In this document: one piece after another, positions 33,371 to 40,886 of the stretch | How the letters are laid out: every line of letters begins with the position of its first letter | How positions within the stretch are numbered: the first letter of the stretch is position 1 | Assembly (NCBI GenBank): GCA_963703165.1 | Contig: OY969798.1 | Location: forward strand, 4,402,001 to 4,466,000 | Direction: 5' to 3' | From: JBQTKD01 sp963703165 | GTDB taxonomy: Bacteria > Actinomycetota > Actinomycetes > Sporichthyales > Sporichthyaceae | DNA length: 64,000 nt | Notes under the pieces: generated by a model | The model's database searches: none | Told to the model about the DNA's origin: nothing | The model's input: the letters and a program-made list of their open reading frames with translations, nothing else | Made by a program: the position numbers and the translations under genes

Positions 33371-34799
33371 TGTGATGTCTCAGGACATGGGTGACAGTTC
33401 TGCATCAGGACATCGGTGACAGTCGATGTCTCAGGACTTCGGTGACGGTTCGGAGTTGTTCGGGCCTGGGCGCCGGCTCTTGCCGACGTAGGTCACTCCT
33501 TGGGCGGGCCGGGTGTGCTCGATCAGGATTTCGCCGTGCAGGTCGGCGACGGTGATCGTGTCGTCTTGGACGACGACGAGGACCTGCTTGAAGCGATGCG
33601 TTCCACCGACCATGTAGTGCACGTAGTCCAGACAGAAGCTGCCTCTGCTGCTCAGCTGTCTTGCGTGGGTGTCCGCGGGCAGGTCTGTCGGCGTCGGTGC
33701 GGTCCTAGGCCGTCTGTCGGGCAGTGGGGCGAACCGGGGTCGTTGGGGTGTGCGGCGGGGAGGTTCGGCCTTGTCGGTGGCGTTCCAGGCCGTCTGGGGT
33801 GTGATGCGGCCGGGCAGTCCCTGGTGGGGGCGTTCGGTGTTGTAGATCCGGTCGAACGCGTCGACCTGGGCCTGAAGTTCCGTCAGAGTCTCGGCCAGGG
33901 GTTGCCTGTCGAGGTAGCGGAACAGCGTCTGGTGGAAGCGTTCGTTCTTGCCCTGCGTGGTCGGCTTGTAGGGCTTGCCGGTGATCGCCTCGACCCCCAG
34001 ACGCGATACGTGGTCGACGAATTGGCCCAGGACTCCGAGTCGCGTCGGGTTGAGCGCGCGGCTGTTGTCCGACAGCAGGCGCTGCGGGACCCCGTGCGCG
34101 GCGACGGCCTTGTCGAACACCGTGATCGCGGCCATAGCGGTCTCGCTCGGCGCCACGTGCGAGGCGAGCGCGTAGCGGGAGTGGTCGTCGATGAGCTGGA
34201 AGATCACGCACTTGCGCCCACCGACAAGGACGTATTCGGTGGCGTCGAGCTGCCAGCACGCGTTCGGCGCGGGATAGACGAACCTGCGCCACGCAGAGCG
34301 CGGCTTCTTCTTCGGTTCGAGTCTGGCAACGCCCGCCTCGCGGAAGATCCGGGCCAGCGACGCGATCGATGGGACCGGGTCCAGTCCCATCGCGTGCATC
34401 TTGTCGTGCACGCTGATCGGCCCGTGGTCCAGCCCGGAGGCCTCCAATGCAGCGCGCACGAGCACCGCCTGCACCTTGATCTCGTCCGTCAGCCGCGACG
34501 GGCTCGACCGCGGACGCCGAGACCTCGGCTCCAGCACCGCCGCGGGCCCGTCGGCCAGGGCGCGTCTGCGCAGTTCGTAGAAGGACTTGCGCGAGATGCC
34601 GTGCTCGTCGCAGAAGGTCGAGACGGCACCGCGCGGGGCGTCTTCGGGCCACTGCGAGATCGCTAGGCGGACACGGGGATCGATGGGTTCGTTGGCAGCC
34701 ACCGCCCGAGCCTCGGGGCAGAAGTGTCACCACCAAGACCACCGGAAGTGTCACCGATGTCCTGAGGCAGAAACGTCACCGATGTCCTGCGACATGACA
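33371..34799 (-). mobile_element. Complete IS481-family insertion sequence (1429 bp)
   Basis: Ends with imperfect inverted repeats of about 50 bp, starting TGTGATGTCTCAGGACAT on the left and TGTCATGTCGCAGGACAT on the right (read inward). Each end contains several direct copies of a TCAGGACATCGGTGACA-like unit: left at about 33379, 33401 and 33431, right at about 34754 and 34775. The third left copy forms the end of the transposase gene. A 15-bp target duplication flanks it, and the transposase is full length, so the insertion looks recent and possibly still mobile. Confidence 0.9.
33431..34702 (-). CDS. IS481-family transposase
   Basis: A 423-residue DDE transposase. Helix-turn-helix at the N-terminus (CDEHGISRKSFYELRRRAL), integrase core with Asp153 (WQLDATEY), Asp212 (LSDNSRALN) and Glu254 (GKNERFHQTL), and the YNTERPHQGL motif. 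The C-terminal 80 residues add a domain with TITVADLHGEILIEHTRP, common in this IS subgroup. The last codons overlap a subterminal repeat. Confidence 0.95.
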   Translation of the reverse strand: MAANEPIDPRVRLAISQWPEDAPRGAVSTFCDEHGISRKSFYELRRRALADGPAAVLEPRSRRPRSSPSRLTDEIKVQAVLVRAALEASGLDHGPISVHDKMHAMGLDPVPSIASLARIFREAGVARLEPKKKPRSAWRRFVYPAPNACWQLDATEYVLVGGRKCVIFQLIDDHSRYALASHVAPSETAMAAITVFDKAVAAHGVPQRLLSDNSRALNPTRLGVLGQFVDHVSRLGVEAITGKPYKPTTQGKNERFHQTLFRYLDRQPLAETLTELQAQVDAFDRIYNTERPHQGLPGRITPQTAWNATDKAEPPRRTPQRPRFAPLPDRRPRTAPTPTDLPADTHARQLSSRGSFCLDYVHYMVGGTHRFKQVLVVVQDDTITVADLHGEILIEHTRPAQGVTYVGKSRRPGPNNSEPSPKS

Positions 34800-34814
34800 G
34801 CAATATCTGGCCTG
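34800..34814. repeat. Right target-site duplication of the IS481 element
   Basis: GCAATATCTGGCCTG, identical to 33356-33370. It is followed at once by a further partial copy (CAATATCTGGCC at about 34816), so the original target was itself a short near-tandem repeat. Confidence 0.88.
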
Positions 34815-34849
34815 TCAATATCTGGCCGACCGTCTGCGCCCGGCCGTGT

Positions 34850-35455
34850 TCAGCACTCAGCTGAGCACCGGGGCGCGGCTCCGCGCTTCTCCCGGAGCTT
34901 CCGGATCGCCGGCGCCGGCGACAGGTCGCGTCCCGACCGCCAGGCGTCGAGGTACGGCGCCGGGGGCAGTTCGCCGCGCCGGACCCACCAGACGCCCTTC
35001 TTGGTCGGCCAGGAAAGGCCGAAATGCAGGTGCGGCGACGTGCCCCGCGCGCTGCCCGTCGTGCCCACCGACCCGATCCGCTGCCCGGCGCGGATGGGCT
35101 CACCGGGCGCGATCGCGTCGGAGATGGCAGACAGGTGGGAGTAGTAGTACCGGACCCGATCGGTGCCGACCACGGAGACGGAGAGCCCGCCACGGGTGGC
35201 CCCGGCGTTCACCCGCGGCTTCCACCGGTCCGTGCGGCTGACCTCGTCGACGACCCCGTCGGTCACCGAGACGACCGCACATCCCCCGCGAGCAAAGATG
35301 TCGCTCGCCGGGTACCCGTGATGCGTGCGGCTGTAGGACGCACGGCAGTCCGCGATCGGGAATCGATGGTCTGCGGCTTGCGCCCAGGCGTCGCTCGCCG
35401 AGGGCAAGCCCGCCACGGGGGCGGCCGTGAGCAGCCCGACAATCAGAATCCGCAC
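34850..35455 (-). CDS. Secreted M23-family metallopeptidase
   Basis: A 201-residue exported protein with a signal peptide (MRILIVGLLTAAPVAGLPSASDAWA). The LytM-type fold is recognised from THHGYPASDIFARGG (His46 and Asp52 as likely Zn ligands), YYYSHLSAI, AGQRIGSVGTTG and SPHLHFGL (His142, His144). Probably cleaves peptidoglycan cross-links or serves as a degenerate LytM factor. The spacing between His46 and Asp52 is wider than the usual HxGxD, so activity is uncertain. GTG start. Lies just beyond the IS. Confidence 0.83.
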   Translation of the reverse strand: MRILIVGLLTAAPVAGLPSASDAWAQAADHRFPIADCRASYSRTHHGYPASDIFARGGCAVVSVTDGVVDEVSRTDRWKPRVNAGATRGGLSVSVVGTDRVRYYYSHLSAISDAIAPGEPIRAGQRIGSVGTTGSARGTSPHLHFGLSWPTKKGVWWVRRGELPPAPYLDAWRSGRDLSPAPAIRKLREKRGAAPRCSAEC

Positions 35456-35496
35456 TCACCGATTGTCGTTCACCTACGTCCGGCAGGATCGGTCCC

Positions 35497-36090
35497 ATGT
35501 CGACGACCCACCGCGAGGTAGAGCGCAAGTACGAGGCTACGCACGCGGACGAGCTGCCGCCCTGGCCGGAGCTGGTCCCCGGGGCGGAGGTGCGGGTCGA
35601 TGAGCAGCTGCTGATCGCGGCCTACTTCGACACCCGGGACCACTCGTTGCTGAAGGCGAAGGTCACCATGCGCCACCGCAGCGGCGACGACGAGGCCGGC
35701 TGGCACCTGAAGCTCCCCGCCGGCGGCGACGCGCGCACCGAGATCCAGGTCGCCGAGCCGATCACCGCCGGGCCGCCCGCGGAGTTCCTCGAGGTCACCG
35801 CAGCGGCACGGGGCGAGCAGGAGATCGGGCAGATCGCGACGCTGACCACCAACCGCACCCTGCACCGCTGGTACGACGACCAGGGCGCCCACCTGCTCTC
35901 GACGACCGACGACCGGGTGCTCGCCGAGATCCCCGGCCGCCCGGACAAGCAATGGCGCGAACTCGAGGTCGAACTGGGTGCCGCAGGCGACGTCGCGCTG
36001 CTCGATGTCGTCGAGAAGGCTCTCGCCGCGTTCGGTGTGCTCCGCTCGAGCTCCCCGTCCAAGCTCGCGCGGGCGGTCGCGGCCGAATAG
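35497..36090 (+). CDS. CYTH domain protein
   Basis: A 197-residue protein with the CYTH signature EVERKY (residues 7-12), a run of acidic/basic alternating strands (AAYFDTRDHSLLKAKVTMRHR, GWHLKLPAGGDARTE, WRELEVEL) typical of the triphosphate tunnel. Such proteins hydrolyse or cyclise triphosphates, often inorganic triphosphate. There is no CHAD domain. Divergent from the M23 gene, and its stop codon is the first of a run of repeated TAG-containing units. Confidence 0.85.
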   Translation: MSTTHREVERKYEATHADELPPWPELVPGAEVRVDEQLLIAAYFDTRDHSLLKAKVTMRHRSGDDEAGWHLKLPAGGDARTEIQVAEPITAGPPAEFLEVTAAARGEQEIGQIATLTTNRTLHRWYDDQGAHLLSTTDDRVLAEIPGRPDKQWRELEVELGAAGDVALLDVVEKALAAFGVLRSSSPSKLARAVAAE

Positions 36091-36160
36091 ACGCGGCCGA
36101 ATAGACGCGGCCGAATAGACGCGGCCGAATAGACGCGGCCGAATAGACGCGGCCGAATAG
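36079..36160. repeat. Six copies of a 14-bp tandem repeat
   Basis: ACGCGGCCGAATAG is repeated five times exactly (36091-36160), preceded by a sixth copy (36079-36090) that encodes the last residues and stop of the CYTH gene. The period of 14 puts TAG in all three frames, so read-through would be stopped at once. Confidence 0.95.
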
Positions 36161-36168
36161 ACGCAGCA

Positions 36169-36198
36169 AGGGCGTCGAACCCGCGGGTTCGACGCCCT
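36169..36198. terminator. Bidirectional terminator hairpin
   Basis: A perfect 30-bp inverted repeat (arms AGGGCGTCGAACCCG and CGGGTTCGACGCCCT) between the convergent CYTH gene and the SodC-like gene. No long T tract on either strand, so efficiency is uncertain. Confidence 0.7.
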
Positions 36199-36218
36199 CA
36201 GCGTTGCTCGTCGGGTAC

Positions 36219-36788
36219 TCAGGCCTTCTTGGGGGCCAGGTCCGCGCAGGCCAGCTTCGGCGGCTTGGCCTCGTCCTTCTTCGCGCCCGCGGGGCGCTTG
36301 AGGTGAATGACCATCGACTTCGCGTCGGAGGTCACCGGCTTCTTGACGGTGCCCTTGCCGGTGCCCTTGTTGCCGGTCACCTTGACCGTGCTCACCCAGA
36401 CCTCGTTCGGCGGCTTCGGCTCACCCGCCGCGTCGAACATGAAGTGGGTGCCGCCACCGTCGGCGGAGCACTTCGCCTTGTGCACGTGCACCACGTAGAC
36501 AGCCTTCGGGTCCAGCCCGGTGGCCGCGATGCTCGCGGTCGTGCTCTTGTCGTCGACCACCATCGTTCCGGTGCCGCCGATCGTCTTCGTGCCCTTGGGC
36601 GCGGTCGCGGAGAGCAACTTGAACGTGCCCGTGTAGGTCCCGTCGAGAGCCTCGGCGGCTTCCGCGGACGGGGTGGAACTGACCTCGGGCTCGGCGGTCG
36701 TCGTTTCTTCGTCATCGCCGCAGGCGGTCAGGCCGATGCTCAGCGCCAGCACCGGCAGCAACGCGCCCACACGCGTGAATCGGTTCAT
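36219..36788 (-). CDS. SodC-like (Cu/Zn superoxide dismutase fold) lipoprotein
   Basis: A 189-residue lipoprotein (LTAC, Cys23). After an acidic Thr/Ser linker the body resembles a Cu/Zn-SOD barrel: YVVHVHKAKCSADGGGTHF carries the HxH pair (101, 103), a Cys and a further His; SMVIHL matches the late His region; KLACADL holds the second Cys for the usual disulfide. Not all SOD metal ligands are recognisable, so it may bind copper without dismutase activity. Family call is from motifs only. Confidence 0.5.
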   Translation of the reverse strand: MNRFTRVGALLPVLALSIGLTACGDDEETTTAEPEVSSTPSAEAAEALDGTYTGTFKLLSATAPKGTKTIGGTGTMVVDDKSTTASIAATGLDPKAVYVVHVHKAKCSADGGGTHFMFDAAGEPKPPNEVWVSTVKVTGNKGTGKGTVKKPVTSDAKSMVIHLKRPAGAKKDEAKPPKLACADLAPKKA

Positions 36789-36947
36789 CGGTTCCTCCGT
36801 GGTTGTCGGCCTGCCCTCGGTGTGGCCGTCCGTCGGGTCTGTTTTATGCGCTGAACCCCCCGTTCGGGGTGATGACGGCCCCCGTCGTGAGAATCGAACC
36901 CAAGGCGTGACCTGACGCGACCGGACCGAAACACGCAGGTTCCGCAG

Positions 36948-36963
36948 CGTTCACCGGTGAACG
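36948..36963. promoter_or_regulatory. Perfect 16-bp palindrome, possible operator
   Basis: CGTTCACCGGTGAACG, 55 bp upstream of the first META-domain gene and about 160 bp upstream of the divergent SodC-like gene. It has no loop, which suits a dimeric repressor site better than a terminator, although TTTT follows at 36964-36967. Confidence 0.4.
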
Positions 36964-37018
36964 TTTTCCCGGGCGCCCGCGTCCTTACGGCAGGGGACGA
37001 ACGCTTCAGGGGGATGCT

Positions 37019-37975
37019 GTGCGCATGAAGATGATCGGGACACTCGCGGTGGTGGCATTGCTCGCCGGGTGCGGCGGGTCGACGAGCGTGGTCGCGCAGG
37101 GCGACGGGGACGGCAGTGGCGACGGGGCCACCACGCCCGCGTCGACGGACCGACCGATGGGGGAGTGGCGGACCACCTCGATCGATGAGGAGTCGCCGAG
37201 CAAGTCCCCGCTGGTGACCCCGAAGGAATTCGACCTCCGATTTTTCGACGACGGTCGGGTGCTGGCGCAGGCGCGCTGCAACTCGATCAGCGGTGCGTAC
37301 CGGATCAGCGACGGCAGGTTCCGCATGGACGAGGCCGCTCAGACCGAGATGGGCTGCCCCGGCGCCGACCGCCACGCCGAGGACCAGTGGCTCGCGAGCT
37401 TCCTCACCTCCGGCCCCGTGTACGACTTCACCGGCACGCGCATCTCACTGGACAGTGACACCATCCGCGTCGAACTTGCGCCCCGGCGGGAGGTGGAGCC
37501 TGACAAGGCGCTCGGCGGCACCCGCTGGGAACTCACCCACCTCACGGACGGCCCCGCTCCGGGCGCTCCGGCAGACCCGAATTCCGCGGTCAGCGCGTCG
37601 ATGGCGCCGCCGAAGACCACCCTGCAGTTCGGGGTAGGGCTGTCGCGTTCTGCCACTGCCGGCCCTGACACCCCCACCGGATCGCCGCCCTCGGGCACGC
37701 TCAAGGGCAGTTCCGGCTGCACGGACTTCTTTACCCGGGCGGAGCTGGTCCAGTCCGACGAAGGCCCCGGCGGTGTGAGCGAGAAGCTGCGGTTCGGTCC
37801 GCTGACCGTCGATGACTCGCGATGCGGCAGCGGGCGCCCCGCCGGCCTGGAGCAGGTCCTCGCCGTCCTGCAGGGCGACGTGATCGCGAAGGTCCACCTC
37901 GCGACGCTGACCCTGACGCACTCGTCCGGCAAGGGCATGCAACTCAGCGCGACGCAGGATGCTTCGGCCGGCTAG
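37019..37975 (+). CDS. META-domain lipoprotein 1
   Basis: A 318-residue lipoprotein (ALLAGC, Cys18) with two META/HslJ-like repeats: the first contains RFFDDGRVLAQARCNSISGAYRISDGRF and MGCPGADRHAEDQWLASFL, the second GGTRWELTHL, SSGCTDFF and DDSRCGSG. META domains occur in heat-shock and surface proteins of unclear function. Start GTG 37019 follows AGGGGG; ATG 37025 is an alternative. Paralogue of the next gene. Confidence 0.8.
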   Translation: MRMKMIGTLAVVALLAGCGGSTSVVAQGDGDGSGDGATTPASTDRPMGEWRTTSIDEESPSKSPLVTPKEFDLRFFDDGRVLAQARCNSISGAYRISDGRFRMDEAAQTEMGCPGADRHAEDQWLASFLTSGPVYDFTGTRISLDSDTIRVELAPRREVEPDKALGGTRWELTHLTDGPAPGAPADPNSAVSASMAPPKTTLQFGVGLSRSATAGPDTPTGSPPSGTLKGSSGCTDFFTRAELVQSDEGPGGVSEKLRFGPLTVDDSRCGSGRPAGLEQVLAVLQGDVIAKVHLATLTLTHSSGKGMQLSATQDASAG

Positions 37976-37996
37976 ACCCCACATACCCTCTGGCCT

Positions 37997-38827
37997 ATGT
38001 GGCGAGGCTGGTTGGCGGTAGCGGTGCTGGTCGCGGTCACGGCCTGCGGAGGCGAGGAGCCCGCTGGCCCGGAGGCGGGCGGAGGGTTGACGGGTGATTG
38101 GCGGTCGGTGTCTGTCGAGCAGCGGACCCCGCCGTCGGCGCCGCTGGTGGCGGCGGCGCGCGTCAATCTGCTGGTCCTGTCCAGCGGGCGGGTGATCGCC
38201 TCCGCGCGCTGCAACACCGTGAGCGGGCGACTGCAGGTCGAGGGCGGTCGATTCGTGCTGGGTGAGCCGACGACGACCGCGATGAAGTGTCCCGACCGGG
38301 TCCGGCACAACGAAGACCTCTGGCTCGCCGGCTTCCTCACCTCGCGGCCGACGATCGCGAACAAGGCGGACCGCGTTCAGTTGAGCACGGACGCCACCAG
38401 CATCGAGCTGGCGCCCCGCGCGGTGGTCGCCCCGGATCAGCCGCTGGAGGGCACCCGTTGGCGGTTGACCAAGGTGACCTCGGGATGGGTTCCGTCCGCG
38501 TCGCCGAGCCCCTCGGCCGGTCCTGCGGCCCCGCTCGCGGTCACGGAATTGCGGTTCGTCGACGGCGTCGTCCGGGGGACCAGTGGGTGCGCCCGGTTCA
38601 CGGGGCCCGCGCGCGTCGATGCCGGAACCGTGAATGTCGGAGCCTTGATCGTGGACCGCAGCGACTGCGGAGCCGGCGCCCGCACCGACGTCGAGTCCCT
38701 TCGAGCAGTGTTGTCCGGCGCGGTGTCGGCGCGGATCGTCGAGAATTCGCTGTTGCTGATCCATCCCTCCAGGCGCGGGCTGACTCTCGAATCCGCGTCA
38801 CCGGCTCCTACCGAGCCGTCGAACTGA
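37997..38827 (+). CDS. META-domain lipoprotein 2
   Basis: A 276-residue paralogue of the preceding gene, 21 bp downstream. Lipobox VTAC (Cys17); shared motifs GDWRSVSVEQRTPPSAPLV, SGRVIASARCNTVSGRL, KCPDRVRHNEDLWLAGFL, EGTRWRLTKV and DRSDCGAG. The pair arose by tandem duplication and is probably co-transcribed. Function unknown. Confidence 0.8.
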   Translation: MWRGWLAVAVLVAVTACGGEEPAGPEAGGGLTGDWRSVSVEQRTPPSAPLVAAARVNLLVLSSGRVIASARCNTVSGRLQVEGGRFVLGEPTTTAMKCPDRVRHNEDLWLAGFLTSRPTIANKADRVQLSTDATSIELAPRAVVAPDQPLEGTRWRLTKVTSGWVPSASPSPSAGPAAPLAVTELRFVDGVVRGTSGCARFTGPARVDAGTVNVGALIVDRSDCGAGARTDVESLRAVLSGAVSARIVENSLLLIHPSRRGLTLESASPAPTEPSN

Positions 38828-38834
38828 CCCAGCC

Positions 38835-39296
38835 TCAGACGTACATGCCGTCGCGCAGGTTGATGCCGTGCTCGACCCAGACTTTGAGGGCGGCAAGCAT
38901 CTGCGACCAGCCCATGCAGTTGCCGTAGGACGCCTCGAGGCCCTTGTCGGTGGGGTCCCAACCCTGCTCGGCGATGGTCACCAGCGTGCGGTCGTCCTCG
39001 GTCGGCGCGAACTCGATCGTCACCGTCGTGCGGGTGCCCGCGCCCTCGGCCGCGTCCCACATCAGCACGATCCGCTCGTGCTCGACGACGTCGAGTACCT
39101 CGACCGGGAAGGCACCGGGGAAGTCGTGGCCCTGATGATCGGCGAAGGCCCACGTGACCGTGGCGCCCTTCTCGAGGCGTCCCTTCGCGCCGCCCGTCGT
39201 GAAGTACCCGGACAACTTCTCCGGGTCGACGATCGCCTCGAACACCTCGGCCACCGGGCGAGAGATGTGGGCGGAAACCTTGAACTTCAGATCCAC
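38835..39296 (-). CDS. SRPBCC (AHSA1-type START-like) protein
   Basis: A 153-residue protein beginning MDLKFKVSAHISRPVAEVFEAI with the AHSA1 pattern DPEKLSGYFTTGGAKGRL, VLDVVEHERIVLMWD, and C-terminal helix LEASYGNCMGWSQMLAALKVWVEHG. It binds hydrophobic ligands in related structures. Divergent from an ArsR-type regulator across 33 bp; this two-gene arrangement is common in actinobacteria, and the regulator presumably controls it. Confidence 0.85.
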   Translation of the reverse strand: MDLKFKVSAHISRPVAEVFEAIVDPEKLSGYFTTGGAKGRLEKGATVTWAFADHQGHDFPGAFPVEVLDVVEHERIVLMWDAAEGAGTRTTVTIEFAPTEDDRTLVTIAEQGWDPTDKGLEASYGNCMGWSQMLAALKVWVEHGINLRDGMYV

Positions 39297-39310
39297 GATG
39301 CGACCTCCTC

Positions 39311-39332
39311 CATGTTATATAAATACAACATG
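39311..39332. promoter_or_regulatory. Palindromic operator between SRPBCC and ArsR genes
   Basis: A 22-bp imperfect palindrome with arms CATGTTATAT and ATACAACATG, AT-rich in a very GC-rich setting, covering the divergent promoter region and the ArsR start codon. Likely the ArsR-type regulator's own binding site. Confidence 0.65.
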
Positions 39333-39650
39333 TCAGAGGACGACACGGTCGACAAGGTCTTCAAAGCCTTGGCTTCGCCGACCCGCCGGGCTCTGCTCGA
39401 CCTGCTCCGCGACAACCCCCGCACCACCGGGGATCTCTGTGCCCAGGTGCCCGAGCTGGACCGCTGCACGGTCATGCAGCACCTGCGGGTCCTCGTCGAG
39501 GCCGACCTCGTGGCGGTCCGACGGGAGGGGCGCGAGCGCTGGAACCACCTCAACGCGCTGCCCATCAAGCACATTCACGACCGTTGGATCGGGCCCTACG
39601 CGACGCATGCGGTCGAGTTGCTCGACCGCGTGGAGAGAATGACCAGGTGA
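39330..39650 (+). CDS. ArsR-family winged-helix transcriptional regulator
   Basis: A 106-residue regulator: KALASPTRRALLDLLRDNPRTTGDLC, recognition helix DRCTVMQHLRVLVEADLVAVRREGRERW. No cysteine pair for metal sensing is evident, so it is probably a non-metal ArsR regulating its SRPBCC neighbour and itself. The stop overlaps dxr in GTGA, so this regulator may also be translated together with dxr. Confidence 0.9.
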   Translation: MSEDDTVDKVFKALASPTRRALLDLLRDNPRTTGDLCAQVPELDRCTVMQHLRVLVEADLVAVRREGRERWNHLNALPIKHIHDRWIGPYATHAVELLDRVERMTR

Positions 39651-40837
39651 GCACCCCTCGGGACGTCGTCATCCTCGGTTCGACCGGGTCGATCGGTACC
39701 CAGGCCCTCGACGTGATCCGTCGCAACCCGGCCCGCTTCCGGGTGGTCGGACTGGGTGCAGGGGGAGGCAACATCGCCCTGCTGGCCGCGCAGGCCGCCG
39801 AGTTCGGCGTCAGCACCCTCGCGATCGCCGACGCGGGCAGGTCCGACGACCTGCGCAAGGCGCTGTTCACGGCCTCGCAGCGCACCTGGTTCAGCGTCGG
39901 GAACAGCAAACCCACCACGGTGCTCGCAGGCCCGGACGCGCTGACCGAACTGGCTGCGCTGCCGTGCGACGTCGTCCTGAACGGCATCACCGGTTCGGTG
40001 GGGCTCCGGCCCACGCTGGCCGCGCTGCAGGCCGGTCGCCTGCTTGCCCTGGCCAACAAGGAGTCGCTGATCGTCGGGGGGCCACTGGTCACCGCGGCCG
40101 CCGCGCCGGGCCAGATCATCCCGGTGGACTCCGAGCACTCCGCGCTCGCGCAGTGCCTGCGCTCCGGGGCGCCCGCGGAGGTCGCCCGCCTCGTGCTGAC
40201 CGCCAGTGGGGGACCGTTCCGGGGCAAGCGCCGCACGGACCTGGCATCGGTCACGCCCGAGCAGGCCTTGGCGCACCCGACCTGGGCCATGGGCCCGGTG
40301 GTCACGGTCAACTCCGCCACGCTGATGAACAAGGGCCTGGAACTGATCGAGGCGCACCTGCTCTTCGACATCCCGATGGACGCCATCGACGTCGTCGTGC
40401 ACCCGCAGTCGATCGTGCACTCGATGGTCACGTTCACCGACGGATCCACGATCGCGCAGGCCAGCCCGCCGGACATGCGCCTGCCGATCGCTCACGCGCT
40501 GGCCTGGCCGGACCGCGTCCCGAAGGCCGCGCCGGCGTGCACGTTCGCCGACCCGACGAGCTGGACCTTCGAGCCCCTGGACGCCGCTACCTTCCCAGCG
40601 GTGGACCTGGCCCGGGAGTGTGGGATGGCCGGCGGGACCCGACCTGCTGTCTTCAATGCCGCGAATGAGGAGTGCGTCGCTGCATTCCTGGCCGGGAACC
40701 TGGATTTCCTCGCGATCGTGGACACGGTGGCGGAGATCGTCGGGCACCATGAGAACTCTGTGTCACCGAGCCTCGACGATGTGTTGGCTGCTGAATCCTG
40801 GGCGCGTGACCAGGCGAGACGTAGGGTGTCGAGTTGA
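39647..40837 (+). CDS. dxr: 1-deoxy-D-xylulose-5-phosphate reductoisomerase
   Basis: A 396-residue enzyme of the MEP isoprenoid pathway, converting DXP to MEP with NADPH. Nucleotide-binding LGSTGSIGTQALDVI, catalytic-site LANKESLIVGG, PVDSEHSAL and ATLMNKGLELIEAHLLF are intact. Start GTG 39647 overlaps the stop of the ArsR gene. dxr-rip1-ispG is the standard actinobacterial order. Confidence 0.96.
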   Translation: MSTPRDVVILGSTGSIGTQALDVIRRNPARFRVVGLGAGGGNIALLAAQAAEFGVSTLAIADAGRSDDLRKALFTASQRTWFSVGNSKPTTVLAGPDALTELAALPCDVVLNGITGSVGLRPTLAALQAGRLLALANKESLIVGGPLVTAAAAPGQIIPVDSEHSALAQCLRSGAPAEVARLVLTASGGPFRGKRRTDLASVTPEQALAHPTWAMGPVVTVNSATLMNKGLELIEAHLLFDIPMDAIDVVVHPQSIVHSMVTFTDGSTIAQASPPDMRLPIAHALAWPDRVPKAAPACTFADPTSWTFEPLDAATFPAVDLARECGMAGGTRPAVFNAANEECVAAFLAGNLDFLAIVDTVAEIVGHHENSVSPSLDDVLAAESWARDQARRRVSS

Positions 40838-40886
40838 ATCGATCACGTGGGGGGAGCTCGATGCGGGCAGGTAGTGGGGTGCAGCC

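Noticed and set aside
36079..36160. Tandem repeat as a CRISPR array
   Set aside because: Period of 14 bp with no spacers and no cas genes.
36885..36915. Possible tRNA T-arm on the minus strand (GGGTTCGATTCTC)
   Set aside because: The arms do not pair properly and no acceptor, D or anticodon arm is found around it.
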